Shown: one piece after another, positions 38,482 to 47,633 of the stretch | Position numbering within the stretch: the stretch's first letter is position 1 | Layout: each line of letters opens with the position of its first letter | Assembly: GCF_001417775.1 (NCBI RefSeq) | Contig: NZ_BBZJ01000012.1 | Span: 681,100-745,099, forward strand | Direction: 5' to 3' | DNA: 64,000 nucleotides | Origin: Streptomyces sp. TP-A0356 | GTDB taxonomy: Bacteria > Actinomycetota > Actinomycetes > Streptomycetales > Streptomycetaceae | Made by a program: the position numbers and the translations under genes | The notes under the pieces: model-generated | Database searches by the model: none | Told to the model about the DNA's origin: nothing | What the model saw: the letters and a program-made list of their open reading frames with translations, nothing else

Positions 38482-38812
38482 CTACCGGCCCTCGGGGTCC
38501 GCGAGCAGGTCGGTGTGCGTGCCTCGCTGAGTGATACGACCGCCTTCCACGACGAGGATCTGGTCGGCGCCGACGACGGTGGACAGACGGTGGGCGATGA
38601 CGATCACCGTCTTGCCCTCCACGAGCCGGTCGATGGCGTCCTGGACCACGGTTTCGGATGTGCTGTCGAGGGCGGCCGTCGGCTCGTCGAGCAGCACGAT
38701 CGGGGCGTCCTTGAGGAACGCGCGGGCGATGGAGATGCGCTGCCGCTCGCCGCCGGAGAGGGCGGAGCCGATCTCGCCGACGCGGGTGGCATATGCGCCC
38801 ACCTCATCGTCC
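38482..38812 (-). pseudogene. C-terminal stump of an IrtB/YbtQ-like ABC exporter
   Basis: The minus strand reads [20 protein letters not shown], then [37 protein letters not shown] and a stop at 38482: signature, Walker B and H-loop of an ABC exporter. The [27 protein letters not shown] wording is that of mycobactin/yersiniabactin/coelibactin-type exporters. The segment before TRVGE is broken ([12 protein letters not shown] instead of the expected DEVVARLPDGW-type helix), and the Walker A and membrane domains are missing. Upstream sequence encodes something unrelated on the other strand. Clearly a deletion relic. Confidence 0.8.
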
Positions 38813-38820
38813 CTGCTGCG

Positions 38821-38967
38821 GAGTTGACGCTCACCGACACCGGAGCCGACGTCCGGAACCGTGCGCCGTTCGGCGTCGGGCAGAACCAGGGCCGCCGGGC
38901 GGTCCTCCACCTCTCGATGGACTTCCTGGTCGCGGACTGGGCCAGCATCTGGCGGGTACGGTGGTGA
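38821..38967 (+). pseudogene. Stump resembling an NRPS heterocyclization (Cy) domain
   Basis: The plus strand reads [20 protein letters not shown], then [19 protein letters not shown], stop at 38967. Third-codon G/C is very high, as in real genes. The HLSxDxLxADxxS pattern is that of the Cy/condensation domain start (DxxxxD motif of heterocyclizing NRPSs in thiazoline siderophores). It abuts the exporter stump head to head. Only about 50 codons remain, so the call is tentative. Confidence 0.42.
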
Positions 38968-39005
38968 TCCGCAAGCCTTGGGTTGTTCTCGAAGTCTGGT
39001 TGTTT

Positions 39006-39033
39006 CCCCCGTTCTCGATGCGGGGGACCCCCA
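39006..39033. repeat. Small palindromic GC repeat copy
   Basis: CCCCCGTTCTCGATGCGGGG followed by GACCCCCA, a shorter relative of 8488-8525. It lies at the border between the relic region and the DUF6069 gene. Confidence 0.55.
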
Positions 39034-39147
39034 GCCGCTGGTTCCGGGCGAAGCAGCCGTCCTAGTCTTCCGGCTACCGACCAGCGAGGCTGTCGCCACA
39101 CGGTGCCGCCCGCTGGACTCGGTCCTCTGAGAGGAGCGTGGGACGCC

Positions 39148-39585
39148 ATGATGACCGCGAGCCCGTCTCGCAACGGCGGGGCCGGAGCCCCGGGCCTCCG
39201 ACGAGCGCGGAGCCTGGCGGTCGTGGCAGGCGCCGCGGCGGCCCTTGTCGTGTGGCTGGTGACGGCGAAGCTGGCCGGCATTCACCTCGACGTGCGCACG
39301 GGCCCGGATCAGCACAGACAGTCCGTCGGGGCCGCACCGGTCCTGCTGGCGTCGCTGGTGGCGGGCCTCGCCGCGTGGGGGTCGCTCGCCGCCCTGGAGC
39401 GGTGGGCACCGACGAAGGCACACCGGACGTGGCCGTTCCTCGCTCTCGTGGTCCTGGCCCTGTCCTTGGCCGGCCCACTCACCCTGGGTGTCACGACGGG
39501 CGCCAAGGTGGTGCTTCTGTGCCTGCATCTGGTGACGGGGCTCGTGCTCGTCCCCGCTCTGTGGCGGACCAGTGCCAGGCCGTAG
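39148..39585 (+). CDS. DUF6069-like small integral membrane protein
   Basis: 145 residues with four predicted membrane helices (about 22-42, 62-82, 95-113, 118-137): [72 protein letters not shown]. The [10 protein letters not shown] end and overall layout match the actinobacterial DUF6069 family as I recall it. Function unknown. GAGAGGAG lies upstream of ATG 39148. Confidence 0.75.
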   Translation: MMTASPSRNGGAGAPGLRRARSLAVVAGAAAALVVWLVTAKLAGIHLDVRTGPDQHRQSVGAAPVLLASLVAGLAAWGSLAALERWAPTKAHRTWPFLALVVLALSLAGPLTLGVTTGAKVVLLCLHLVTGLVLVPALWRTSARP

Positions 39586-39771
39586 AGAACGAGCGGTTCG
39601 CCGCTCCCGCAGCGTGTCGCGCGGCGCGGGAGGCGGAAGGCAGGGCATGCCGACGGAATGCGCGAGGCAGCCGGCACGACCGCCGGTTCGCGCTCCATTC
39701 CCCAGCCGCGCCCGGCAGCGGTGCTCACGGCAGAACGCAGCCCGGAACGCGCCAACAGCCAGGACGGCACC

Positions 39772-40377
39772 GTGATCGACACCACCGAACGCGTTGCGCC
39801 CCCACGCCTCCTGGGCCGGATTCGACCCGACCGCCCGCTGCTCGTCGCTGCCGTAGAGGAGGAGACGGCCCATGCCGGTACCCGGCTGCCGGTGCTGATC
39901 ACCGGCATGGGAAAGGTCAACGCCGCGACCGCGCTGGCTCTCGCACTGGCCGAGGGGCCGCGCCCGTCGCAGATCGTCAACGTGGGAACCGCGGGGGCTC
40001 TGCGGAACGACCACGTCGGCGTTCTGGAGATCAGCCGCGTGATCCAGCACGACTTCGACAGTGCCCTGTTGCACGACATCAGCGGCCGGCTCTACGGCCC
40101 GCCCCTCACGCTGAACTCCGGTTCCGGGCTCACGCTGGCCACCGGGGACACCTTCGTCTCCAGTTCCGCCGTGCGCGACCGGCTGGCGCAACAGGCGGAC
40201 CTGGTCGACATGGAGGGGTACGCCGTCGCCACGGTCGCGCGTCGACTGGGCGTCTGCCTGCGGATCGTCAAGTACGTCAGTGACCCGGCCGACGAATCCG
40301 CCCGGGCCACCTGGCCCGAAGCGCTGGACACCGGCGCCAGACATCTGGCCCGGTGGCTCCGGGACAACCTCTGGTGA
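39772..40377 (+). CDS. MTA/SAH nucleosidase-like phosphorylase-superfamily protein
   Basis: 201 residues. [15 protein letters not shown] (near 45), [10 protein letters not shown], catalytic-type [16 protein letters not shown] (near 146) and [12 protein letters not shown] (near 170, catalytic Asp in SDPAD). These are hallmarks of the nucleoside phosphorylase/hydrolase superfamily, here closest to 5'-methylthioadenosine/SAH nucleosidases. metK starts 90 bp downstream, so the pair may clear SAH and regenerate SAM for methylations in the adjacent biosynthetic cluster. GTG 39772 is preceded by AGGACGG. Confidence 0.82.
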   Translation: MIDTTERVAPPRLLGRIRPDRPLLVAAVEEETAHAGTRLPVLITGMGKVNAATALALALAEGPRPSQIVNVGTAGALRNDHVGVLEISRVIQHDFDSALLHDISGRLYGPPLTLNSGSGLTLATGDTFVSSSAVRDRLAQQADLVDMEGYAVATVARRLGVCLRIVKYVSDPADESARATWPEALDTGARHLARWLRDNLW

Positions 40378-40467
40378 GTCCCGTCCCGCATCGGTGGTGC
40401 GCCCATCGATGCGCCATCTCCGTCCGCCCATGATCAGCCGGCAGCCGCTGCAACCACAGGGAGCGTT

Positions 40468-41676
40468 GTGTCCCGTCGCCTGTTCACCTCGGAGTCCGTG
40501 ACCGAGGGCCACCCCGACAAGATCGCTGACCAGATCAGCGACACCATTCTCGACGCGCTTGTGCGACAGGACCCGACGTCCCGGGTCGCCGTGGAGACGC
40601 TCATCACGACCGGCCTGGTGCATGTGGCCGGTGAGGTCACGACCAAGACGTACGCGCCGATCGCGCAGCTGGTGCGCGAGAAGATCCTGGAGATCGGCTA
40701 CGACTCGTCGAAGAAGGGCTTCGACGGCGCGTCCTGTGGTGTCTCGGTGTCGATCGGCGCGCAGTCGCCGGACATCGCGCAGGGTGTGGACACGGCGTAC
40801 GAGTCCCGGGTCGAGGGCGACGACGACGAGCTGGACCGGCAGGGTGCCGGTGACCAGGGTCTGATGTTCGGTTACGCGACGGACGAGACCCCGACGCTGA
40901 TGCCGCTGCCGATCTTCCTGGCGCACCGCCTGTCCAAGCGGCTGTCCGACGTCCGCAAGAACGGCACGATCCCCTACCTGCGTCCGGACGGCAAGACGCA
41001 GGTCACCATCGAGTACGACGGTGACAAGGCGGTCCGTCTGGACACGGTGGTCGTCTCCTCGCAGCACGCCAGCGACATCGATCTGGACTCCCTGCTGGCT
41101 CCCGACATCCGTGAGTTCGTGGTGGAGCCGGAGCTGAAGGCGCTGCTGGAGGACGGCATCAAGCTGGAGACGGACGGTTACCGTCTGCTGGTCAACCCCA
41201 CCGGCCGCTTCGAGATCGGCGGTCCGATGGGGGATGCGGGCCTGACCGGCCGGAAGATCATCATCGACACGTACGGCGGCATGGCCCGCCACGGCGGCGG
41301 CGCGTTCTCCGGCAAGGACCCCTCGAAGGTGGACCGCTCGGCGGCGTACGCGATGCGCTGGGTGGCCAAGAACGTGGTCGCCGCGGGCCTGGCCTCGCGC
41401 TGCGAGGTGCAGGTCGCGTACGCGATCGGCAAGGCGGAGCCGGTGGGTCTGTTCGTGGAGACGTTCGGCACGGCCAAGGTCGACACGGAGAAGATCGAGC
41501 ACGCGATCACCGAGGTCTTCGACCTGCGCCCGGCCGCGATCATCCGCGACCTGGACCTGCTCCGCCCGATCTACGCGCAGACGGCGGCATACGGCCACTT
41601 CGGCCGCGAACTCCCCGACTTCACCTGGGAGCGCACCGACCGGGTGGACGCCCTGCGGAGGGCGGTGGGGCTGTAG
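40468..41676 (+). CDS. metK: S-adenosylmethionine synthetase
   Basis: 402 residues, full MetK length. ATP-binding [13 protein letters not shown] (near 14), [15 protein letters not shown] (near 130), [20 protein letters not shown] (near 275). Makes SAM from ATP and methionine. GGGAG precedes the GTG. Next to a nucleosidase and at the edge of a polyketide cluster, it could be a second copy supplying SAM for tailoring; whether another metK exists cannot be seen here. Confidence 0.97.
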   Translation: MSRRLFTSESVTEGHPDKIADQISDTILDALVRQDPTSRVAVETLITTGLVHVAGEVTTKTYAPIAQLVREKILEIGYDSSKKGFDGASCGVSVSIGAQSPDIAQGVDTAYESRVEGDDDELDRQGAGDQGLMFGYATDETPTLMPLPIFLAHRLSKRLSDVRKNGTIPYLRPDGKTQVTIEYDGDKAVRLDTVVVSSQHASDIDLDSLLAPDIREFVVEPELKALLEDGIKLETDGYRLLVNPTGRFEIGGPMGDAGLTGRKIIIDTYGGMARHGGGAFSGKDPSKVDRSAAYAMRWVAKNVVAAGLASRCEVQVAYAIGKAEPVGLFVETFGTAKVDTEKIEHAITEVFDLRPAAIIRDLDLLRPIYAQTAAYGHFGRELPDFTWERTDRVDALRRAVGL

Positions 41677-41700
41677 AGGGCCGTGGACGACGCCTGAGAT

Positions 41701-41728
41701 GGCGTGGCCGCGTCGGCGCGGCCACGCC
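41701..41728. terminator. Terminator between metK and acyltransferase 1
   Basis: 12-bp perfect stem GGCGTGGCCGCG / CGCGGCCACGCC with a TCGG tetraloop, between convergent genes. Confidence 0.9.
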
Positions 41729-41738
41729 GGGGCGGGTG

Positions 41739-43103
41739 TCAGCGGCCGGGCACGTAGGCGTGCAGACGCCCGGACCACTCCGGGGTCAGCAGCGTGTCGG
41801 CCGCCTCGCGCGGAACGCTGAGGTGCACGTCCCTGCTCTGGCCGTCCGCCGGCGTGGGGGTGATCAGTATCGTCCACGGGATCGGGCTCGCGGGGAACTC
41901 GAACCAGAACGGGCGTCCGGCGCCGAACTCGATGTCGTACACCGGCAGTCGGCTGCTGTTGTTCAGGGCCACCGTGCCGTCGAAGGCGTCCAGCGACATG
42001 CGGCTGAGGACCCTTCGGGAGCGCTTCGCGCGGCGCTGCGCCTCCAGGAAGGCGACCTCGTCCCGCACCCGCTCGGCCGTGGCGTCCGCGATGGCGGACC
42101 GGACCGCCGCCACCGTGTCCCCCAACGGCGCCTTCCGCAGGTCCCCGGCGGGCAGGGCGCACGTGACGTTGCTGACAGCGTTGCCCCAGTACCCGTCGGG
42201 GAGCGTCGCGCGCAGGGCGGCGCGCAACCCCGTGACGATCCCGAGCCGTTCCGTACTCTCTGCGGACCGGCCCCGCAGGGCGCCGAGGACCTTCCACAGA
42301 TGCGCGCTCAGTGCGTCGCCGGTCGACACCCCCGGCCCGGACCCGGCGAGCTGAGCCCCCGCGGTCTCCTTGAGCGCCCGGACCTCCTCTGCGGCGAAGC
42401 GCACGGTGATGGTGCGCACCCGGCGCGCCCCGGCGTTGACGCGCCAGAGGAAGGCGAGCTTCTGCCGGCCCGAGACCACGGCGTACTGCGCACTGTGCTG
42501 TTCGGCCCCGGGTGCGGCACCGTCCGCCAGACGGTCCAGCAACGTACGGGCGCATGGGGCGGCGCGGTGGTCGAGGCCCCGATGTTCACGTGACCAGTGG
42601 AGCAGGAAGTCGAGGAACCCGGACCCGTCGACGACACTGTGGTTGATCGACACTCCGAGCACGGATCCCCCGCCGCGCATGTGGGTCACCCGGACCGTGA
42701 GCAGGGGGGTGTCGTGTCCCACGACCCGGAAGGGGTTGATCGACTGGATGTACGATCCGAGGTCGCTCTTCGCCGAGTGGTCAGGACCGTAGTCGGGCAT
42801 GGGGCGGTCGGAGCGGCGTTCGGAGAACGCGGCACCCGCGCCGTTGCACACGACGCTGAGACCGCCGTCGTCGTCGCGCTCCAGGCGTCCGGTGAGCATC
42901 GGGTAGTGGGCCAGGGTCCGGGTCAGGGAGACGCGCAGGGCCTCGGTGTCCAGCGTCTGCCGGTAGTAGAAGGTCCGCGGAGTGGCGAAGGTGCCGGGCA
43001 ACAGGTCGTAGACACCGAGCCGTATCCGCGCTCCACTCGCCTCTCCGGCTCCCATCTCGGCGGAGTCCCCGGTGTCGTACGGCGCCGCGGAGTGGAGATT
43101 CAT
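41739..43103 (-). CDS. BAHD-type acyltransferase 1
   Basis: 454 residues of the PF02458 'Transferase' (BAHD) family known mainly from plants. N-terminal [20 protein letters not shown] and [20 protein letters not shown], catalytic HxxxDG in NHSVVDGSG (near 155), structural DFGxG-like motif [13 protein letters not shown] (near 393). BAHD enzymes transfer acyl groups from CoA thioesters to alcohols or amines. It would acylate the sugar or polyketide. About the same length as, and clearly paralogous to, the protein at 53092-54474. ATG 43103 ([12 protein letters not shown]) has GCGAGG upstream. Divergent from the 3-dehydratase gene across a region with PAS-LuxR-like sites. Confidence 0.85.
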   Translation of the reverse strand: MNLHSAAPYDTGDSAEMGAGEASGARIRLGVYDLLPGTFATPRTFYYRQTLDTEALRVSLTRTLAHYPMLTGRLERDDDGGLSVVCNGAGAAFSERRSDRPMPDYGPDHSAKSDLGSYIQSINPFRVVGHDTPLLTVRVTHMRGGGSVLGVSINHSVVDGSGFLDFLLHWSREHRGLDHRAAPCARTLLDRLADGAAPGAEQHSAQYAVVSGRQKLAFLWRVNAGARRVRTITVRFAAEEVRALKETAGAQLAGSGPGVSTGDALSAHLWKVLGALRGRSAESTERLGIVTGLRAALRATLPDGYWGNAVSNVTCALPAGDLRKAPLGDTVAAVRSAIADATAERVRDEVAFLEAQRRAKRSRRVLSRMSLDAFDGTVALNNSSRLPVYDIEFGAGRPFWFEFPASPIPWTILITPTPADGQSRDVHLSVPREAADTLLTPEWSGRLHAYVPGR

Positions 43104-43174
43104 GAAGCCTCGCTGGAGTGTTGACTGGCGCGCGGCCAGCGACGGACACGGAACTCCAGCCTGGCTCGTATGGC

Positions 43175-43250
43175 GCGAGGAAATCCCTAGACGAGGGTGC
43201 GACCCGGCCGTCCGGGCCGCCTTTTGGTGGTTCCCTAGAGTTCTCCCCTG
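43175..43250. promoter_or_regulatory. Candidate PAS-LuxR (PimM-type) operators
   Basis: GCGAGGAAATCCCTAG (43175-43190) matches 13 of 16, and CTAGAGTTCTCCCCTG (43235-43250) 12 of 16, positions of the PimM consensus CTVGGGAWWTCCCBAG. They lie in the divergent region of acyltransferase 1 and the 3-dehydratase gene. A PAS-LuxR gene is in the same cluster. Confidence 0.5.
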
Positions 43251-43383
43251 AGGCTGGCTCACAACCGCCGGTAGGTGCTGGGCTGGAGGTCCCCGATCCA
43301 TCCCGGGTGCGGGGACCCGGTCGAACTTCTGAGCAGAGGTACTGCTCGCGTCCCCGCCGGCACACACAGGAGGCCTTCCACCG

Positions 43384-44685
43384 ATGGGGAACGACAAGAG
43401 CGAGATCCTCGACCTGGTCCGCGCATACCACCGCACCAACGAGGCATCGGGATTCGTGCCCGGTGTCACGCCCGTCATGGCCTCCGGCGCGGTCCTCAGC
43501 GAGGACGACCGCGTCGCGCTGGTGGAGGCGGCCCTGGAGATGCGGATCGCCTCGGGCGTCAGCTCGAGAAAACTGGAGCGCGCGCTCGCCAAGTACTTCG
43601 GGCTGCGCAAGGCGCATCTGACGAACTCGGGCTCGTCGGCGAACCTGCTGGCGCTCAGCTCACTGACCTCGCCGCAGCTCGGCGACGTGCGGCTGGTCCC
43701 GGGCGACGAGGTGGTCACGGTGGCCGCGGGCTTTCCCACCACCGTCAACCCAATCCTCCAGAACGGGCTCGTGCCCGTGTTCACGGACATCGAACTCGGC
43801 ACCTACAACGCGTCGGTCGAGCGGGTCGAGCAAGCCATCGGCCCCCGTACCCGGGCCATCATGATGGCGCACGCCCTGGGCAACCCGTTCGCGGTGGAGG
43901 AGATCGCCCAACTCGCCGAGGATCGTGGTCTGTTCCTCATCGAGGACAACTGCGACGCCCTGGGCAGCACCTACCGCGGGCGGCTGACCGGAACCTTCGG
44001 CGACCTGGCGACCGAGAGCTTCTACCCGGCCCACCACATCACCATGGGCGAGGGCGGCTGTGTCCTCACGGACAACCTGGCGCTCGCCAGGATCGTGGAG
44101 TCGATGCGCGACTGGGGGCGGGACTGCTGGTGCGAGCCCGGTGAGGACAACCGCTGCTTCAAGCGGTTCGAGCACCAGATGGGATCACTGCCGGCGGGAT
44201 ACGACCACAAGTACATCTTCTCGCACGTCGGGTACAACCTGAAGTCGACCGATCTGCAGGCCGCCCTCGGCCTCCAGCAGCTGGGCCGCATCGACGAGTT
44301 CGGCAAGGCCCGGCGGCGCAACTGGACGCATCTGCGCGAGGGGCTGGACGGGCTGCCGCACCTGCTGCTTCCCGAGGCCACGCCCGGCAGCGACCCGAGT
44401 TGGTTCGGTTTCGCGATCACGGTGCGGCCGCACGCTCCCTTCGAACCGAACGCGCTCATCGACCACCTGGAGTCCAGCCGGGTGGCCACCCGGCGCTTCT
44501 TCGCGGGCAACCTGACCCGTCATCCCGCCTACGCGGGCCGCGAGTTCCGGGTCAGTGGTCCGCTCTCCAACAGCGACATCACGACCGAGCGGACCTTCTG
44601 GATCGGGGTCTACCCGGGTCTGACGGACGAGATGATCGACCACAGCATCGCCACCGTGACCGAGTTCGTGACGCTTCCGCACTGA
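43384..44685 (+). CDS. NDP-4-keto-6-deoxyhexose 3-dehydratase (E1; SpnQ/UrdQ/RfbH-type)
   Basis: 433 residues of the DegT/DnrJ/EryC1 fold. The PLP lysine is replaced by histidine (HHITMGEGG, His218), the mark of PMP-dependent E1 dehydratases. Four cysteines have the spacing C-X57-C-X-C-X7-C (Cys190 to DCWCEPGEDNRC), matching the E1 [2Fe-2S] cluster. It removes the C-3 hydroxyl of an NDP-4-keto-6-deoxysugar using electrons from a reductase not seen here. With rmlB, the epimerase and a ketoreductase it makes a 3-deoxy or 2,3-dideoxy 6-deoxyhexose. AGGAGG lies 10 bp upstream of the ATG. Confidence 0.93.
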   Translation: MGNDKSEILDLVRAYHRTNEASGFVPGVTPVMASGAVLSEDDRVALVEAALEMRIASGVSSRKLERALAKYFGLRKAHLTNSGSSANLLALSSLTSPQLGDVRLVPGDEVVTVAAGFPTTVNPILQNGLVPVFTDIELGTYNASVERVEQAIGPRTRAIMMAHALGNPFAVEEIAQLAEDRGLFLIEDNCDALGSTYRGRLTGTFGDLATESFYPAHHITMGEGGCVLTDNLALARIVESMRDWGRDCWCEPGEDNRCFKRFEHQMGSLPAGYDHKYIFSHVGYNLKSTDLQAALGLQQLGRIDEFGKARRRNWTHLREGLDGLPHLLLPEATPGSDPSWFGFAITVRPHAPFEPNALIDHLESSRVATRRFFAGNLTRHPAYAGREFRVSGPLSNSDITTERTFWIGVYPGLTDEMIDHSIATVTEFVTLPH

Positions 44686-44703
44686 CGCCTCGCGGCGAAG
44701 CGC

Positions 44704-44756
44704 CTGAACGGGTCCGCCCCGCACGCCGTCGGGTGTGCGGGGCGGACCCCGTTCAG
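44704..44756. terminator. Strong terminator after the 3-dehydratase gene
   Basis: A stem of about 21 bp (CTGAACGGGTCCGCCCCGCAC and its complement with one bulged G), 10-nt loop, beginning 18 bp after the stop codon. Confidence 0.9.
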
Positions 44757-44759
44757 GGC

Positions 44760-45036
44760 CGGGCCGACGCCCGGCCAGACGAGACGAGCACAGTGAGGTG
44801 CGGCACCCACTCGTGCACCTGGGCTCGGTGCCCGGCGGCACCAGAGCCGTACGACGCCCCGTGGATCGGCCGCGAGACCGGACATGGCGGGCCGGGAAGA
44901 CCGTGTGCACGGTGTCGAGCAGGACGTACCGGCCGCGTGCGATGGCCGCGCGCGACGAGCTCGCACGCGGGCCGGAGGGTCGCGGCGATACGACCGAAGG
45001 CCGGGAAGAGGAGCAGGGCGTGGTGTCCGGCGGGTG
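44760..45036 (-). pseudogene. N-terminal remnant resembling a GT-B glycosyltransferase
   Basis: The minus strand just after the epimerase stop reads HHALLLFPAFGRIAATL, then CELVARGHRTRP, like the start of macrolide-type GT-B glycosyltransferases (LLFPA.GHI..TL...ELVARGHR), with strong third-position G/C. It then breaks down after about 40 codons. No start codon is evident. I read it as the stump of a second glycosyltransferase. An intact glycosyltransferase lies at 48734-49981. Confidence 0.4.
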
Positions 45037-45038
45037 GG

Positions 45039-45644
45039 TCAGCGGGCGGCGCGGAGTGCCTCGTAGTGGGTGAGGCAGTCCTCGTACCGCGGCAGGAGGC
45101 CCGCCTCGCGGGCGGCCGCCACGGAGACGGCCGAGGCGTCCTTGGCCGACATCAGCGGCGCCTCCGAAAGGCCCCAGGGCAGGTCGAGTTCGGCATCGAA
45201 GGGGTCGATGTCCAGCTGGGTGCCGGGGACGAACTCGGTGGAGCACAGATACGAAACGCAGGTGTCGTCGGTGAGCGCGAGGAAGCCGTGCACGAGTCCC
45301 TCGGCCACGAACAGCGTCTCGCCCGACTCGGCGTCCAGCCAGTTGGCCTCGTGCACGCCGTACGTGGGAGAGCCGAGCCGCAGGTCCACCACGATGTCGA
45401 GCACGGCACCGCGCACGACACAGACGACCTTCGCCTGTCCCGGTGGCAGCAGGGTGCCGTGCAGTCCGCGCAGGACCTGCTTGCGGGACACCGAGTAGTT
45501 CACCTGGGCCACGGGGACCGGCCGACCGATCTCCGCGGCCAGCTTGTCGCGGCGGAACGATTCGTAGAAGCTCCCGCGCGCGTCACGGTGCTTGTACGGC
45601 GTGATGTGGAACGCGTCCGGCACAGCCATCTCTCGAACCTTCAT
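45039..45644 (-). CDS. dTDP-4-keto-6-deoxysugar 3,5- or 5-epimerase (RmlC-like)
   Basis: 201-residue cupin: MKVREMAVPDAFHITPY start, RDARGSFYESFR, NYSVSRKQVLRGLHGTL (near 50, catalytic His in LRGLHG), VVCVVRGAVLDIVVDLR and FVAEGLVHGFLALTD (near 115). Inverts C-5 (and possibly C-3) of the 4-keto sugar toward an L-configured sugar. It opens at the epimerase/ketoreductase divergent promoter; no clear ribosome site, so possibly leaderless. A CCCTAGGG palindrome lies 11-18 bp upstream. Confidence 0.9.
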   Translation of the reverse strand: MKVREMAVPDAFHITPYKHRDARGSFYESFRRDKLAAEIGRPVPVAQVNYSVSRKQVLRGLHGTLLPPGQAKVVCVVRGAVLDIVVDLRLGSPTYGVHEANWLDAESGETLFVAEGLVHGFLALTDDTCVSYLCSTEFVPGTQLDIDPFDAELDLPWGLSEAPLMSAKDASAVSVAAAREAGLLPRYEDCLTHYEALRAAR

Positions 45645-45835
45645 GGTGGCAGCACCCTAGGGGGCGGTCTTCGAGGACCGTTGAAGAGCGGCACGGGGAC
45701 CGGTCGAGTCGAACCGTCCTGGAGACAGGCTCGATCACCGGCTGCCACAGTGGTGGCCGAGGCAGCCGCGGGCACGCGGTCGTGGGCTCCAGGACGAGGG
45801 CGGGTGCGGGACACCGGCCGGGAGGAGAGAGCGGC

Positions 45836-46822
45836 ATGACGGTGGTCGGTGCGCAAGGACTGCCCGGACGGCCGGACATGCGGTCCGGCCGGGTCGTCGT
45901 CCTCGGTGCGACCGGATTCGTCGGTCGGCACGTCGGCGCCGCCCTGGAGGCGGCCGGACACCAGGTGCTGGCCGTGGCGCGCCGCCCGGTCAAGACCCCG
46001 CCTTCGTGGCACTTCCACCCGATGGACCTCGTCAACGACGGCCCGGCCGCCCTGACCCAGCTCATCGAGGCGGAGCGGCCGGTCGCCGTGGTCAACGCGG
46101 CCGGCGAGGTCTGGTCGAGATCGGCGGGGGACATGCGGCAGAGCAACCAACTGCTGGTGGACAGGTTGCTGGCAGCGCTCGGCGCCACCACGCAGCGCCC
46201 GCGTCTGGTCCACCTCGGCTCGGTGCACGAGTACTCCCCGCAGGCCACGGGCGTGGCCCTGGCCGAGGACTCCCCCACCCATCCGACGACGGCGTACGGA
46301 CGGTCGAAGCTGGACGTCACGCGGGCGGTGCTGCGCTCCACCGAGGAGGGCCTGACCCAGGCGGTGGTGCTGCGGCTGTCGAACGTGGTCGGCGCGGGCA
46401 CTCCGCCGGCGAGCCTGCTGGGCCGGGTGGCCCAGCAGTTGCTCGCGGCCTCCGGCTCCGACGCGCCCGCGGTCGTACGGGTCTCCCCGCTGCGCAGCAG
46501 CCGTGACTTCGTCGACGCCAAGGACGTGTCCGAGGCGGTCGTGGCGGCGATGCGGTCGGCGCGGGCCGTCGGCCGGGTCGTGAACATCGGCAGCGGGACG
46601 TCCCAGCACGTGCGCGCCATGGTCGACCTGCTGATCGCGACCAGCGGCCGGGCGGCCCGGCTCGTGGAGGGGACCGGAGGCACGGTACGGCCCGTCACCG
46701 ACACGGACTGGATGGGCGTGGATGTCTCCGCCGCCCGGGAGCTGCTCGGTTGGTCACCCCGCCGGACGCCGCAGGACATGGTGCGCGACCTGTGGGAGGC
46801 GGCCGCCGATAACGCGGAGTGA
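45836..46822 (+). CDS. NDP-4-ketohexose reductase (NAD-dependent epimerase/dehydratase fold)
   Basis: 328 residues. Rossmann motif VLGATGFVGRHVGAAL (near 22), VVNAAGEVWSRS, then active-site LGSVHEYSP and YGRSKLDVTRAVL (YxxxK, near 160), and DFVDAKDVSEAV. Resembles 4-ketoreductases of deoxysugar pathways (UrdR/LanR/AscF type), the last step that sets C-4. GGAGGAGAGAG precedes ATG 45836. Divergent from the epimerase; convergent with the SARP gene 22 bp away. Confidence 0.88.
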   Translation: MTVVGAQGLPGRPDMRSGRVVVLGATGFVGRHVGAALEAAGHQVLAVARRPVKTPPSWHFHPMDLVNDGPAALTQLIEAERPVAVVNAAGEVWSRSAGDMRQSNQLLVDRLLAALGATTQRPRLVHLGSVHEYSPQATGVALAEDSPTHPTTAYGRSKLDVTRAVLRSTEEGLTQAVVLRLSNVVGAGTPPASLLGRVAQQLLAASGSDAPAVVRVSPLRSSRDFVDAKDVSEAVVAAMRSARAVGRVVNIGSGTSQHVRAMVDLLIATSGRAARLVEGTGGTVRPVTDTDWMGVDVSAARELLGWSPRRTPQDMVRDLWEAAADNAE

Positions 46823-46844
46823 CTCCACGCGGACCGGGATCCGG

Positions 46845-47633
46845 TCAGCCGGGCAGCAGGTCCAGGTCCGCCGCGCTGACTCGGTCCGAGATCACGTGCT
46901 GGCGGAGCTGCTGCAGGCCCGAGGAGGGGTCCAGGCCGAGTTCCTCGCGCAGCAGGTCGCGCAGGCGCTGATAGACCTGGAGCGCCTCACTGCGGCGGCC
47001 GGACCGTTCCAGGGCGATGATGAGGCCGCCCTGGAACCACTCGTGCATCGGGTACGCGCAGGCCAGTTCCTTGAGTTCGCCGACGAGTTCACGGTGCCGG
47101 CCCAGACGCAGGCCGGCCGCGATGCGCAGTTCCAGGGCGTGCATGTGCAGTTCCTCCAGGCGCAGCGCATGCGCCTGAAGGACGGGTCCCTGCGTGACGT
47201 CGGCGAACGGCGGCCCGCCCCACCGGGCGAGCGCCGAGTCGAGCAGGTCGGCCGTGGTCCGCTCGTCGCCCGCGTCGAAGGCGGCACGCGCCTCGGCGCT
47301 GAGCCGTTCGAACTCCTGCGCGTCGTACTCTCCGGGGCCCACCCGCAGTACGTAGCCGGTGGCCCCGGTGACCAGCGGGCCGGACTCGGCGGCCGTGTCG
47401 GTGTCGCTCTGCAGCAGTTTGCGCAGCTGGTAGACGTACGTCTGCACCGTGGCGGTGGCACTGCGCGGCGGGTTGTGGTCCCACAGTTCGGCGACGATCA
47501 CGGGGATCGGGACCAGGGTGTTGCGGCGGGCCAGCAGCAGCGCGAGGACCTGACGGGTCTTGGGCGCGGTGGGGGTGGCTCGCCGACCGTCGCGTGTCAC
47601 TTCCAGCAGGCCGAGTGTCCCCCAGGTCAGCAC
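46845..47633 (-). CDS. SARP family transcriptional activator
   Basis: 262 residues: OmpR-type winged helix (TRQVLALLLARRNTLVPIPV, ELWDHNPPRSATATVQTYVY, near 20-75) and bacterial transcriptional activation domain (near 95-245, FERLSAEARAAFDAG, LELRIAAGLRLGRHRELVGEL). Small SARPs activate antibiotic clusters. Its GTG start (47633) overlaps the end of rmlB by 7 bp, so it is translated from the same minus-strand operon: ferredoxin-glycosyltransferase-rmlB-SARP. This is an unusual position for a regulator and implies positive feedback. Confidence 0.92.
   Translation of the reverse strand: MLTWGTLGLLEVTRDGRRATPTAPKTRQVLALLLARRNTLVPIPVIVAELWDHNPPRSATATVQTYVYQLRKLLQSDTDTAAESGPLVTGATGYVLRVGPGEYDAQEFERLSAEARAAFDAGDERTTADLLDSALARWGGPPFADVTQGPVLQAHALRLEELHMHALELRIAAGLRLGRHRELVGELKELACAYPMHEWFQGGLIIALERSGRRSEALQVYQRLRDLLREELGLDPSSGLQQLRQHVISDRVSAADLDLLPG

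Noticed and set aside
38482..42555. 1357-codon minus-strand open frame ending in an ABC ATPase segment
   Set aside because: Only the last about 110 codons are genuine (exporter stump); the rest is antisense to metK and the nucleosidase gene.
45655..45662. CCCTAGGG upstream of the epimerase as a PAS-LuxR operator
   Set aside because: Only 8-9 of 16 positions of the PimM consensus match in either register; kept only as a half-site remark.
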